Positions 17,171 to 25,846 of a stretch of 64,000 bases of DNA are shown piece by piece (the first letter of the stretch is position 1; each line of letters opens with the position of its first letter). The notes under the pieces are model-generated. The model had not been told where the DNA came from. It saw nothing but the letters and a program-made list of their open reading frames with translations, and did no database searches. The position numbers and the translations under genes were made by a program. The stretch lies in contig DVIT01000007.1 of NCBI GenBank assembly GCA_018711005.1, positions 1-64,000 on the forward strand, written 5' to 3'. Origin of the DNA: Candidatus Scybalocola faecigallinarum (GTDB taxonomy: Bacteria > Bacillota > Clostridia > Lachnospirales > Lachnospiraceae).

Positions 17171-18751
17171 TCACATTTCTCCTGTAATGCCCATCTGAGC
17201 AAGCATGTCGCTGTAGCCTTCTGTCTGTTCTGCCTGATCACAGGTGAAAAAGAATACATACAGATGATCATCCTGGATCCTGTAGCAAATATTCATTTTC
17301 ACAGCCCATCCTTCTATGTTGCCAGTTGCTGTGACTACAGAATAAGGTGCAGATCCAATAGCAATGGATCCAATCGTATCTTCCGCATCCAGTCCCTGGT
17401 CTTCATATATTTCCATGATCTGCTGACCATAAACTTCCTCTGTCAGATCGGAAAGGCCTAATTCCTCCAGATTGTAAACCTGAAGCTGGATACTTTCGCC
17501 GCTGTCAGCATCTCCTGCCATAAAGGCCTGATCGTAGCCGGACTCCTGTGTGTACCCGGATAATACATCCCAGGTTTCAGGAAGAGTAAAGCCGATGCCA
17601 ATAGATGTATTCAGATAAGTCTCTCCATAAAATGATCCGCTTTCACAGGGAATGGCAGCCTGGATTACCTCATCTGCCAGAGCCTGGCTGTCCAATCCTG
17701 TACATACAAGGACATACGCCATATCGTCTGTCAGGCGGCCGTAATAATTAAAACCAATATCCGCGCCCTCGCCATAAGATGCAGTCACTGTCATTAAAGT
17801 ATAGTCCGTTCCGCAGATTTCCACATCACTAAATTTTTCTTCACCTAAAGTGTACTCATCGGATTCTGTCATTCCAGACAAAACATCATTCAGCAAATCC
17901 TCCTCATCATAGTCTTCAGGCACCCCATCTTCTGTGGAGATTGAGAACATCTGAATGGTTTCGCCCGTATCCTGAGCCATTGCATAAAAGATGAGCCCCG
18001 CATCCGCTAAGGAGCTGTCATTTTTTGTAATGGCAAACCGTTCCGGAATCGTCATGGAAATACCCATGCCCTCATTCATATAAACATTTCCGTTCCATAC
18101 GCCCTGCTCCAGAGGGGTAATGGAATCAAGGATTGCCTGAATACCGGTATTTCCTCCCTCAAAGGATATAACCGTTGCAATATAGGCAGTGCTCACATCC
18201 TTGAGGCAGTAGCACCGGGCCTGTCCGCCTGCGCCGTCTTCAGAAGAAATATCCACAGACATCTGTGTCCAGTCCTGGCCTCCAAGGGTTGCCGTTGAAA
18301 ATGCTTCATTGGAAACAGATAACCCAGCTGAAGATACCAAACTTTCTCCCATCAGCTCCAGACACTCCTGTTCTGTCAGATCCTCATCATCAGACACGGT
18401 AAGATCCACAGATACCAGCTGAAAAAATTCCTGAGCCTGGGAATCCGCCGCTGCCACAAGATAGCTGACCTGAGAGTCATTCTGTGTTTCCAGGATTTCA
18501 AAAGAATCCGGAAGGGTCAGGGAAATGCCCATATTCTCATTAACATAGGTCATTCCGGCCCAGTATCCCATAGGATTGGCATAATTCAGTTCTGCCGGAG
18601 TGGAATTTTCCAGATCATCCAGAATCTCATCTAAAGAGCTGCCGCTTTCATCCTCCGCGGCCAGCACCGGCACATTCATGGCATAGGCTGCCGGACCGCT
18701 GACCACAGACACAGCCAGCACAGCTGCTGCCACACACAATAGTCCTTTCAT
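17171..18751 (-). CDS. Secreted protein with three tandem repeats
   Basis: A 526-residue exported protein. The start MKGLLCVAAAVLAVSVV follows AAGGAGGAAAGTT; a longer frame upstream has no ribosome-binding site. The signal peptide probably ends near AYA or VLA-AED. There are three homologous domains of about 150 residues, opening with YWAGMTYVNENMGISLTLP, VWNGNVYMNEGMGISMTIP and SFYGETYLNTSIGIGFTLP. Each matches the PsbP-like or DUF1795-like fold often seen in Clostridia surface proteins. It is very acidic, with long D/E-rich segments, and has no cysteine cluster or LPXTG. The function is unknown. It lies upstream of the esterase and likely shares its transcript. Confidence 0.75.
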   Translation of the reverse strand: MKGLLCVAAAVLAVSVVSGPAAYAMNVPVLAAEDESGSSLDEILDDLENSTPAELNYANPMGYWAGMTYVNENMGISLTLPDSFEILETQNDSQVSYLVAAADSQAQEFFQLVSVDLTVSDDEDLTEQECLELMGESLVSSAGLSVSNEAFSTATLGGQDWTQMSVDISSEDGAGGQARCYCLKDVSTAYIATVISFEGGNTGIQAILDSITPLEQGVWNGNVYMNEGMGISMTIPERFAITKNDSSLADAGLIFYAMAQDTGETIQMFSISTEDGVPEDYDEEDLLNDVLSGMTESDEYTLGEEKFSDVEICGTDYTLMTVTASYGEGADIGFNYYGRLTDDMAYVLVCTGLDSQALADEVIQAAIPCESGSFYGETYLNTSIGIGFTLPETWDVLSGYTQESGYDQAFMAGDADSGESIQLQVYNLEELGLSDLTEEVYGQQIMEIYEDQGLDAEDTIGSIAIGSAPYSVVTATGNIEGWAVKMNICYRIQDDHLYVFFFTCDQAEQTEGYSDMLAQMGITGEM

Positions 18752-18952
18752 AACTTTCCTCCTTGCTGCGGTCATACGCCGCATTTTCTTAACGATTCCG
18801 GGCGGCCCATTTTTCCCTCTTTATCCTGCCGTCCTGAACTGTTACTATTATTATATTGCTGATGAGGCATTATTGCAATAAATATTGCCGCTTTCCCGCA
18901 ACCATCCACTGGCATTTTACGGGATATATTATAAAAGAAAAGGAGGGAGCTT

Positions 18953-19516
18953 ATGGAAGATTATCAGATTGTTGAATTATACTGGAAAAGAGATCAGCAG
19001 GCCATACGGGAAACGGAAAATAAATATGGCCATTATCTTACCAAAATTGCCCTGAACATTCTGGCAGACCTGGAAGACAGCAAAGAAAGCGTAAATGATA
19101 CCTATTTAAAAGCCTGGAACTCTATGCCGCCCCACAAACCGGGGATCCTGGCAACTTATTTGGGCAAGATCACCCGCCAGGTATCTATCGACATTTTCCG
19201 AAAGCGAACCAGCAAAAAACGCCAGCCCTCCCAATATGCCCTTTGTCTTAGGGAAGCAAGGGAATGGAATACGGTTTTCCCCGATCCGGTTCAGGAGGCA
19301 GAGCTTCATATGCTAGCAGAGGCGATCAGCACCTTTTTGCGCACACTGTCTCCCCAGGCCAGAAACACATTTATCGGACGGTATTACTTTATGGACTCTA
19401 TCCGGGAAATTTCCCTTTACTATGATATGAGTCAATCCAAAGTTAAAAGTATGCTCCATCCTCAAAACGTCATTTTTTCAAAATACCTTTCCGCTCCCGT
19501 TTACGGATCGTGCTGA
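18953..19516 (+). CDS. ECF-type sigma factor with replaced C-terminus
   Basis: A sigma-70-like factor with region 2 (residues 10-85, DLEDSKESVNDTYLKAWNSMP then RQVSIDIFRKR) and region 4 (about 115-168, TLSPQARNTFIGRYYFMDSIREIS then MSQSKVKSML). The ATG follows AAAGGAGGGAGCTT. After KVKSMLH the normal last 10-20 residues of the recognition helix are replaced by PQNVIFSKYLSAPVYGSC. That tail is read out of frame from the downstream membrane-protein gene. The factor therefore lost its end in a deletion that fused it to its neighbour. Region 4 is nearly complete, so residual function cannot be excluded, but it is doubtful. Confidence 0.75.
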   Translation: MEDYQIVELYWKRDQQAIRETENKYGHYLTKIALNILADLEDSKESVNDTYLKAWNSMPPHKPGILATYLGKITRQVSIDIFRKRTSKKRQPSQYALCLREAREWNTVFPDPVQEAELHMLAEAISTFLRTLSPQARNTFIGRYYFMDSIREISLYYDMSQSKVKSMLHPQNVIFSKYLSAPVYGSC

Positions 19517-19915
19517 CTGCAGGCATCGCTCTGATCATTGCTGCCGCTGCCTTATTTTCCCGGATGCTTTTACCGGGGACCATGTCAGGAAGGGGATCTT
19601 GTTTCCGTCCTGCTGCCCTGTCCCATCAGCGGTAATTTGTGGGTGGAGGATACAGATACCATCGCCGCGCTGGAAACAGGCATGACAGGAATTTTCATGC
19701 CCATGATTTACGATGAAAACTCTGTCTTGGAGGAAAATGGCGCCACCCTGTTTTTAAAGGATATTGCGGATTATGGATTTTATGATGGCGTACGCTTTGC
19801 GTTTCTGGAAACAGATCACGGACTTGTTTTTGACCGGTCTACTTACCAAAGCATCGCTCAGGCCCAAAATCTGGATGAAATAGAAGATTACATTTTAAAA
19901 ATGCTTGAGAAGTGA
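19455..19915 (+). pseudogene. Anti-sigma-like membrane protein remnant
   Basis: Two frames together carry one protein. From about 19455 a frame reads KRHFFKIPFRSRLRIV then the membrane helix LTAGIALIIAAAALFSRM, and stops at 19636. A second frame from about 19590 to 19915 reads DLVSVLLPCPISGNLWVEDT and ends ILKMLEK. The start codon is missing because the sigma gene runs into it, and at least one frame break lies near 19570-19600. The position right after a sigma factor and the single-helix layout suggest an anti-sigma or sigma-regulated membrane protein. The soluble domain is not one I recognise. It is inactive as it stands. Confidence 0.65.
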
Positions 19916-19950
19916 GCGCATATACGCTCCGGATGGGGCGCGCAAAGACC

Positions 19951-19972
19951 GGGGCAGCCTTAAGACTGCCCC
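19951..19972. terminator. Terminator between convergent genes
   Basis: GGGGCAG at 19951-19957 pairs with CTGCCCC at 19966-19972. A TTTTT lies further on for the plus strand. It serves the membrane-protein remnant and the convergent aldo/keto reductase. Confidence 0.6.
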
Positions 19973-19985
19973 TCCCGATACCTTT

Positions 19986-20975
19986 TTACAGAGAAATCTC
20001 ATCGATTAATTTCAGTTCATCCTCTGAGAATTTTGTATTGTTAATGGCCTTAATATTGTCCAGGATCTGGGATGGGCGGGATGCGCCTGCCAAAACGCTG
20101 GTAACAATACCATCTCTAAGGATCCAGCTTAAAGACATTTCTGCCAGAGTCTGGCCACGCTCTGCAGCAAGATCATTCAGTCTGCGGATCTGCTCAAGAC
20201 GTTCTGACGTCAGGGCAGACTCATTTAAGAAGCGTCCGTCTGTGCGGATGCGGCTGTCCTCCGGAATACCATGGAGATAGCGGTCTGTAAGCATTCCCTG
20301 AGCCAGGGGACTAAATGCAATAATGCCTTTGCCAAGCTTTTTGGATGTTTCTTTTAAGCCATTTCTTTCAATCGTTCTGTCAAAAATGGAATAGCAGTTC
20401 TGATTAATAATAAACGGGCAGTGAAGTTCTTCCAAAATGGCGGTCGCCTTTTCCAGTGTTGCCCCGTCATAATTGGAAAGTCCCACATATAATGCCTTGC
20501 CGCTGGCAACCGCATGGGCCAGAGCGCCCATGGTTTCTTCAAGGGGTGTCTCCGGATCCATCCGATGATGATAGAAAATGTCCACATAGTCCAGTCCCAG
20601 GCGCTTTAAGCTCTGGTCAAGGCTGGCCAAAAGGTATTTGCGGCTTCCCCAGTCTCCATAAGGGCCATCCCACATGCCATATCCGGCCTTTGTGCTGATG
20701 ATCAGCTCATCTCTGTACTGGGAAAGATGCTCCTTTAAAATGAGACCCAGGTTCTTTTCCGCGCTTCCTGCCTCCGGCCCGTAATTATTGGCCAGGTCAA
20801 AATGAGTGATGCCATTGTCAAAAGCCGTAAAGCACATCTGTTTCATATTTTCATAAGATGATGTGTCGCCAAAATTGTGCCACAGTCCTAAAGATACTGC
20901 CGGAAGCTTCAGACCGCTTTTTCCGCAGCGGTTATAAGCCATAGAATCATAACGGTTTTCCGATGCCTGATACAT
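19986..20975 (-). CDS. Aldo/keto reductase (YghZ/Kv-beta-like)
   Basis: A 329-residue NADPH-dependent reductase of the aldo/keto reductase TIM-barrel family. The tetrad is visible: Asp and Tyr in FDLANNYGPEAG, Lys in IISTKAGYGMWDG and His in DIFYHHRMDPETP. The C-terminal cofactor site is SVLAGASRPSQILDN. YghZ relatives reduce methylglyoxal and other aldehydes. The start MYQASENRYD follows AGGAGGAGATTATTT; an earlier in-frame ATG is not used. It is divergent from a MerR regulator, and its promoter has the stretched 19-bp spacer with a central palindrome that MerR activators use, so induction by electrophiles or redox stress is likely. Confidence 0.92.
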   Translation of the reverse strand: MYQASENRYDSMAYNRCGKSGLKLPAVSLGLWHNFGDTSSYENMKQMCFTAFDNGITHFDLANNYGPEAGSAEKNLGLILKEHLSQYRDELIISTKAGYGMWDGPYGDWGSRKYLLASLDQSLKRLGLDYVDIFYHHRMDPETPLEETMGALAHAVASGKALYVGLSNYDGATLEKATAILEELHCPFIINQNCYSIFDRTIERNGLKETSKKLGKGIIAFSPLAQGMLTDRYLHGIPEDSRIRTDGRFLNESALTSERLEQIRRLNDLAAERGQTLAEMSLSWILRDGIVTSVLAGASRPSQILDNIKAINNTKFSEDELKLIDEISL

Positions 20976-21038
20976 AAATAATCTCCTCCTGATCTGCAAC
21001 AGTTCAACCCAAACTGTTGCCCTGATTTTTCTTTACTT

Positions 21039-21069
21039 AGCGTACATCTTCAAGTATACTTGAAGTCAA
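21039..21069 (-). promoter_or_regulatory. MerR-type promoter with 19-bp spacer and operator
   Basis: On the minus strand -35 TTGACT (21064-21069) and -10 TACGCT (21039-21044) are 19 bp apart. The perfect 18-bp palindrome CTTCAAGTATACTTGAAG (21048-21065) fills the spacer. This is the standard layout for MerR-family activation of the divergent aldo/keto reductase gene. Confidence 0.8.
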
Positions 21070-21221
21070 GGAGTTTTTATAAAAAACCGGAGATCCAGAT
21101 TTTTAGCATGATCCCCGGCAAAAGAAAGGAGAAGGCCGCCCGGCAGCTTCCCCCGGAGCTGGTCCTATACCACACATACCGGAGGCAGCCGCCGTAGACG
21201 GCCAGGAGATAAGTAACGATT

Positions 21222-21629
21222 ATGACACAATATTCTATCCGGGAACTTTCCCAAATGTTTCAGATCCCATCTTCCACCCTGCGCTATTATGAGGACTCGG
21301 GCCTTTTGCCTTTGGTGGAAAGAAATGCCGCAGGCCAGCGTATTTATACAGACGCCCATGTGGAGCGGCTCCACAAGATCCGGTGCTTTAAAAATACCGG
21401 CATGACCATTGCCCAGCTTCAAACCTTTTTTGCTTATGAAGCAGATGAACTGAATCATATTGATGATGTTTTAGAGCTTCTTGGCAACCAGGAGGTCATT
21501 GTCCGAAAACAGCTGGACGAGCTTCAAAGGGACTATGCCCATCTCCAGAAAAAGCTCCGGTATTATGGCGCTATTAAAGACTGTATGGAAAAAAATCTGC
21601 CCTTGCCCTGCTGGAAGGATTATGAATAA
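21222..21629 (+). CDS. MerR-family transcriptional regulator
   Basis: A 135-residue regulator. The winged helix-turn-helix occupies residues 4-70 (YSIRELSQMFQIPSSTLRYYEDSGLLPLVERNAAGQRIY shows the usual R-Y-Y and G-L-L-P marks). The dimerisation coiled coil runs about 75-120 (LLGNQEVIVRKQLDELQRDYAHLQKKLRYY). No conserved metal-binding cysteine cluster is present, which fits the aldehyde or drug-sensing AdhR/GltT-like branch rather than the mercury branch. The frame starts at ATG 21222, with GGAGATAAG upstream. It most likely controls the divergent aldo/keto reductase through the palindrome at 21048-21065, which may also set its own level. Confidence 0.9.
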   Translation: MTQYSIRELSQMFQIPSSTLRYYEDSGLLPLVERNAAGQRIYTDAHVERLHKIRCFKNTGMTIAQLQTFFAYEADELNHIDDVLELLGNQEVIVRKQLDELQRDYAHLQKKLRYYGAIKDCMEKNLPLPCWKDYE

Positions 21630-21664
21630 CAATCACATCAAAAAAACATCGCCACAGACACAAT

Positions 21665-21691
21665 AAGGGCGCCTTTACGACAGGCGCCCTT
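21665..21691. terminator. Terminator overlapping the end of nspC
   Basis: AAGGGCGCCT (21665-21674) pairs with AGGCGCCCTT (21682-21691). The loop and right arm contain the last codons and stop of nspC. On the plus strand TTAAAATCTT follows; on the minus strand ATTGTG. It separates convergent merR and the polyamine operon. Confidence 0.7.
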
Positions 21692-22814
21692 TAAAATCTT
21701 CATATCCGAAAGTTTTTACAGTTTTTAAATTTCCGTCTTTATCCCGCCACACAATGTCTGGCAGGGGCATTCCGTTAAATGTATTGGTCTTGACCATAGT
21801 ATACAGGGCCATATCTTCAAAAACAACCCGGCTGCCTTCCATCAACGGCTGGTCAAAGGAATAATCCCCGATCACATCACCGGCCAGGCATGTTGGCCCG
21901 CCAAAACGGTAGGTAAACGGCTTTTCCTTCGGCGCTCCCGAACCCATCACCGGGGGACGGTAAGGCATTTCCAGCACATCCGGCATATGGCACGCCGCAG
22001 ATGTATCCAAAATAGCCAGCTGCATGTCATTTTCCAAAATTTCCAAAACCGAAGATACAAGGTATCCGGCATTTAAGACAACGGCTTCGCCCGGCTCCAG
22101 ATAAACCTCTGCCTGATATGTGTCCTGAAGATGCTTAATGATCCGTTCCAGACGGCGAATGTCATAGCCCGGCCGGGTAATATGATGGCCTCCGCCAAGA
22201 TTGATCCACTTCACCATGGAAAGCCATGGCCCAAACTGAGTTTCCACCGCTTCCACTGTCTGCTCCAGGGCATCGGAGTCCTGCTCGCACAGGGTATGAA
22301 AATGCAGGCCATCCAGCATACTCATGATCTTTGGGTTGAAATTCTCCAGAGTCGTTCCAAGACGGGAACCCGGGGCACATGGATCATAGATGGCATGGCC
22401 CTCCTGGGTGGAACACAGGGGATTTAACCGAAGGCCGATGGATTTTCCACAATCTTTGGCCTTTTTTCCAAACTTATCCACTTGTGCGGGAGAGTTAAAC
22501 ACAATATCGTCCACATAGGTGAGCAACTCGTCAAACTCATCCTCACGGTAGGCGGGACTGTATACATGGGTTTCTTTTCCAAAATACTCATGGCCCAACC
22601 GCGCCTCATAAAGCCCGCTGGCCGTCGTCCCGCACAGATACCGGCGGATCAGAGGATAGGCATAAAACATGGAAAATGCCTTTTGGGCCAGCAGGATCTT
22701 ACAGCCGGTGCGGTCCATAACCCCCTTTAATATTTCAAGATTGTGGATGAGCTTTTCCTCATCCACAACAAAACATGGGGTTTTGACATTTTCCCACCAA
22801 TTTCCGCCGCTCAT
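21675..22814 (-). CDS. nspC: Carboxynorspermidine/carboxyspermidine decarboxylase
   Basis: A PLP enzyme of the alanine-racemase fold (fold III), 379 residues, that removes CO2 from carboxyspermidine to give spermidine. The PLP lysine is in CKILLAQKAFSMF near residue 43. Other family marks are LRLNPLCSTQEGHAIYDPC, HFHTLCEQDSD, the GGGHHITRPGYD phosphate-binding loop, and LEPGEAVV. Its start overlaps the stop of the dehydrogenase gene (TAATG), so the two are translationally coupled, as expected for a pair acting on one intermediate. It is the last gene of the polyamine operon. The 3' end lies in a terminator hairpin. Confidence 0.95.
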   Translation of the reverse strand: MSGGNWWENVKTPCFVVDEEKLIHNLEILKGVMDRTGCKILLAQKAFSMFYAYPLIRRYLCGTTASGLYEARLGHEYFGKETHVYSPAYREDEFDELLTYVDDIVFNSPAQVDKFGKKAKDCGKSIGLRLNPLCSTQEGHAIYDPCAPGSRLGTTLENFNPKIMSMLDGLHFHTLCEQDSDALEQTVEAVETQFGPWLSMVKWINLGGGHHITRPGYDIRRLERIIKHLQDTYQAEVYLEPGEAVVLNAGYLVSSVLEILENDMQLAILDTSAACHMPDVLEMPYRPPVMGSGAPKEKPFTYRFGGPTCLAGDVIGDYSFDQPLMEGSRVVFEDMALYTMVKTNTFNGMPLPDIVWRDKDGNLKTVKTFGYEDFKGRLS

Positions 22815-24016
22815 TAGTCCACCAGCACCGGATCATAGGACTCCTTCCAGGGAAGTCCCCAGCGGTTTAACGCATCCATAAACGGATCCGGATCAAATTC
22901 TTCAATGTTATGAACGCCTGGTTTATTCCATGTACCGGTCATGAGCATCATAGCGCCGATCATGGCCGGAACGCCTGTAGTATAGGCAACTGCCTGGGAA
23001 CCAACTTCCTTGTAGCATTCCTCATGATCGCAAATATTGTACAGATAATATGTCTTTTCCTTGCCATCCTTCTTGCCCTGGAAAATACATCCAATGTTGG
23101 TCTTTCCTTTGGTTCTCGGGCCTAAAGTGGACGGATCCGGAAGCACAGCCTTTAAAAACTGAAGGGGAACGATTTCCTTGCCTTCAAACATAATCGGCTC
23201 AATGGATGTCATGCCTACATTTTCCAGGCATTTTAAATGAGTCAGATAGCTCTGCCCAAAGGTCATAAAGAAACGGATCCGCTTAATGCCCGGGATATTT
23301 AAGGCAAGGCTTTCGATTTCCTCATGATGGAGCAGATACATATCTTTTTCGCCAACGCCGTCAAAATTATAAACACGCTTGATCTCCATAGGCTTTGTCT
23401 CTACCCAGTGGCCGTCCTCCCAGTAAGAACCATTGGCAGAAACCTCACGGATATTGATCTCAGGATTAAAGTTGGTGGCAAATGGATAGCCATGATCGCC
23501 GCCGTTGCAGTCCAGAATATCAATATAATTGATCTCGTCAAACTCATGCTTTAAAGCATAGGCAGAAAATACGCCGGTTACACCCGGGTCAAATCCGCTG
23601 CCAAGAAGGGCTGTGATCCCAGCCTTCTCAAAACGTTCACGGTAAGCCCACTGCCAGCTGTATTCAAATTTCGCCGTATCCTCCGGCTCATAGTTGGCTG
23701 TATCCACATAGTTTGTCTTTGTTGCCAGGCAGGCATCCATAATGGTCAGATCCTGGTACGGCAGAGCCAGATTTAAAACCACATCCGGCTTTACTTCATT
23801 GATCAGAGCCACCAGCTCATCCACATTGTTGGCATCCACCTGAGCTGTGGTGATCTTTGTCTTTGTCTGGCCTTCCAGCTTTTCCTTTAATGCATCGCAT
23901 TTGGACTTTGTCCGGCTGGCAATGCAGATCTCCTCAAAAACTTCACTGTTCTGGCAGCATTTGTGAATAGCCACGCTGGCTACGCCGCCGCATCCGATAA
24001 TCAACGCTTTTCCCAT
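22814..24016 (-). CDS. Carboxyspermidine dehydrogenase (saccharopine dehydrogenase family)
   Basis: A 400-residue NADPH oxidoreductase. The N-terminal Rossmann motif is KALIIGCGGVASVAIHKC, and the family segment LGSGFDPGVTGVFSAYAL lies near residue 137. By family it could be a saccharopine dehydrogenase (Lys1), but adjacency and coupling to nspC favour carboxyspermidine dehydrogenase, which condenses putrescine with aspartate semialdehyde. The start MGKALIIGCGG follows AAAAGGAGGAAAAAAATC. Between it and speB lies one copy of a 40-base repeat that contains a second AGGAGG and a short hairpin. Mid-operon position. Its substrate is putrescine made by the speA and speB products. Confidence 0.93.
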   Translation of the reverse strand: MGKALIIGCGGVASVAIHKCCQNSEVFEEICIASRTKSKCDALKEKLEGQTKTKITTAQVDANNVDELVALINEVKPDVVLNLALPYQDLTIMDACLATKTNYVDTANYEPEDTAKFEYSWQWAYRERFEKAGITALLGSGFDPGVTGVFSAYALKHEFDEINYIDILDCNGGDHGYPFATNFNPEINIREVSANGSYWEDGHWVETKPMEIKRVYNFDGVGEKDMYLLHHEEIESLALNIPGIKRIRFFMTFGQSYLTHLKCLENVGMTSIEPIMFEGKEIVPLQFLKAVLPDPSTLGPRTKGKTNIGCIFQGKKDGKEKTYYLYNICDHEECYKEVGSQAVAYTTGVPAMIGAMMLMTGTWNKPGVHNIEEFDPDPFMDALNRWGLPWKESYDPVLVD

Positions 24017-24030
24017 GATTTTTTTCCTCC

Positions 24031-24070
24031 TTTTAAGGCCATACAGGTATCCCCGCAGGGGGTTCCTCCT
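24031..24070 (-). repeat. Polyamine-operon leader repeat, copy 1
   Basis: In minus-strand order this holds AGGAGGAA, a CCCC-TGC-GGGG mini-hairpin, ATACCTGT, then ATGGCCTTAAAA. It lies between speB and the carboxyspermidine dehydrogenase gene. A near-identical copy (two differences) lies between speA and speE. The ATG opens a 13-codon frame that overlaps the dehydrogenase start in another frame. Confidence 0.75.
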
Positions 24071-24071
24071 T

Positions 24072-24929
24072 CTATTTCAGCGCCAAAAGCATTTCCCGCA
24101 CCAGCTTACATGCCACCATGGTGGAAACTCCGCTGGCATCATAATGGGGAGAAAGCTCATTGACGTCACAGCCGATCACATTGGCATGGCTGCATACATA
24201 AGTCACTGCCTGGCGCAAAGCATCAAAGCTTACGCCGCCCGGCTCCGGCGTCCCGGTTCCGGGGAATACCGATGGATCTAAAACGTCCAGATCCACTGTA
24301 AAATACACCGGTCTCTGGCCCAGAGCCTTTACAACATCTTCCAGGCCGTCCAGATTAAACTTGTTGGTAAATACATGCTCCCGGCCCCAGGCAAATTCTT
24401 CCCGGTCACCGGAGCGGATACCAAACTGATAGATCCGTCCGTCACCGATCAGCTCCCAGCACCGGCGCAGCACGCAGGCGTGGGATAATGACACGCCCAG
24501 GTACTCATCTCTAAGATCCGCATGGGCATCCATATGGATGACCGCCACATCCGGATAAGCCTTAGCCGCCGCCCTAAAGGCGCCCAAAGTCACCAAATGC
24601 TCGCCGCCAAGCATAAACGGCAGCTTTCCGGCTTCCAAAATGGCAGCTGTCTGATCTTCAATAGCCTTTAAGGCCATTTCTGTATTTCCAAAGCACAGCT
24701 CCAGATCGCCGCAATCCATGATCGGTGCATCGATCAGGTCTTTGTCCTGATAAGGGCTATAGCTTTCAATACCAAAAGACTCCCGCCGGATGGCGCCGCT
24801 GCCGAACCGGGTTCCCGGCCGGTAAGAAGTGGTAGAGTCAAAGGGCGCTCCGAACAAGGCAATCTGAGCCTGCTTAAAAGGCTTGTCACACTCTAAAAAT
24901 GTCTCTACATTATTGATCATAAATTCCAT
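24072..24929 (-). CDS. speB: Agmatinase (ureohydrolase family)
   Basis: A 285-residue binuclear-manganese ureohydrolase that splits agmatine into putrescine and urea. The metal-binding motifs are all present: GGEHLVTLGAF near residue 108, DAHADLRDEYLG near 133, and DLDVLDPSVFPGTGTPEPGG near 215. Right next to speE, it could also act on N1-aminopropylagmatine, as in Thermus, to give spermidine directly; sequence alone does not decide. The start MEFMINNVETFLE follows AAGGAGAATATGC. The gene order speA-speE-speB supports either reading. Confidence 0.93.
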   Translation of the reverse strand: MEFMINNVETFLECDKPFKQAQIALFGAPFDSTTSYRPGTRFGSGAIRRESFGIESYSPYQDKDLIDAPIMDCGDLELCFGNTEMALKAIEDQTAAILEAGKLPFMLGGEHLVTLGAFRAAAKAYPDVAVIHMDAHADLRDEYLGVSLSHACVLRRCWELIGDGRIYQFGIRSGDREEFAWGREHVFTNKFNLDGLEDVVKALGQRPVYFTVDLDVLDPSVFPGTGTPEPGGVSFDALRQAVTYVCSHANVIGCDVNELSPHYDASGVSTMVACKLVREMLLALK

Positions 24930-24960
24930 AATGCATATTCTCCTTTAGTCATGATGTCCG

Positions 24961-25824
24961 TCAGATTTCCACGGACTCTACATTGGCCAAAAGCTCCTCC
25001 ACATATGCCGGGAGATAAAATGCCCCTTTATGAAGGGTGGTCGTATAATAACGGCAGGCAATCCCCCGCCCATTCCATTCCTTTTCCCGAAGATCCTTCA
25101 GAGGATGATACTTCTTTGAGGCAAAGCCAAACAGCCAGTGGCCGGAAGGATATGTGGGAATGTGAGCCTGGTACACCCGGCTGATGGGGAATGATTCCAC
25201 AATTCTCTTGTGAGCCCGCTGGCAGGCAATAGCGTCCTCCGGATAAAAAGGACTTTCATGCTGGTTGACCATGATCCCGTCATCTTTTAAAGCTTTAAAA
25301 CAGTTGCCGTAAAATTCCCGTGTAAAAAGGCCTTCCCCGGGCCCGAAGGGATCTGTGGAATCCACGATGATCAGGTCATACCGGTCATGGCAGGAACGGA
25401 TAAAACGCAGGCCATCTTCATAATAAATATGGACCCGGGCATCATCCAGCCATCCCGCAGTTTTAGGAAGATACTGTTTGCACACTTCCACCACCTGCTC
25501 ATCAATTTCCACCATATCAATATTTTCTATATCCTTATAACGCACCAGCTCCCGGATGACGCCCCCGTCTCCGGCGCCGATCACAAGGACGTTTCTCACA
25601 CAGGGATGCACCGCCATGGGTATATGGGTGATCATCTCATGGTAAATAAATTCATCCTTTTCCGTCAGCATCATATAGCCGTCCAGCGTGAGGAAACGCC
25701 CGAACTCCGGCGATTCAAACACATCGATCCGCTGAAACTCGCTCTGTCCGCTGTACAGCTGGCGGTCCACACGGATGGACATTTTCACATTTGGCGTATG
25801 CTTCTCTGAAAACCAAAATTCCAT
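24961..25824 (-). CDS. speE: Spermidine synthase (aminopropyltransferase)
   Basis: A 287-residue aminopropyltransferase that moves the aminopropyl group from decarboxylated S-adenosylmethionine to putrescine (or to agmatine). It has a Rossmann-like fold. GAGDGGVIRELVRY near residue 80 binds the nucleoside, DMVEIDEQVV follows, and the catalytic DSTDPFGPGEGLFT is near 150. The start MEFWFSEKHTPN follows AATAGGAGGTAACT. It is separated from speA by 86 bases that carry the second copy of the leader repeat. With speD in the same operon, the classical spermidine route looks complete. Confidence 0.95.
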   Translation of the reverse strand: MEFWFSEKHTPNVKMSIRVDRQLYSGQSEFQRIDVFESPEFGRFLTLDGYMMLTEKDEFIYHEMITHIPMAVHPCVRNVLVIGAGDGGVIRELVRYKDIENIDMVEIDEQVVEVCKQYLPKTAGWLDDARVHIYYEDGLRFIRSCHDRYDLIIVDSTDPFGPGEGLFTREFYGNCFKALKDDGIMVNQHESPFYPEDAIACQRAHKRIVESFPISRVYQAHIPTYPSGHWLFGFASKKYHPLKDLREKEWNGRGIACRYYTTTLHKGAFYLPAYVEELLANVESVEI

Positions 25825-25846
25825 AGTTACCTCCTATTGGCTATCT

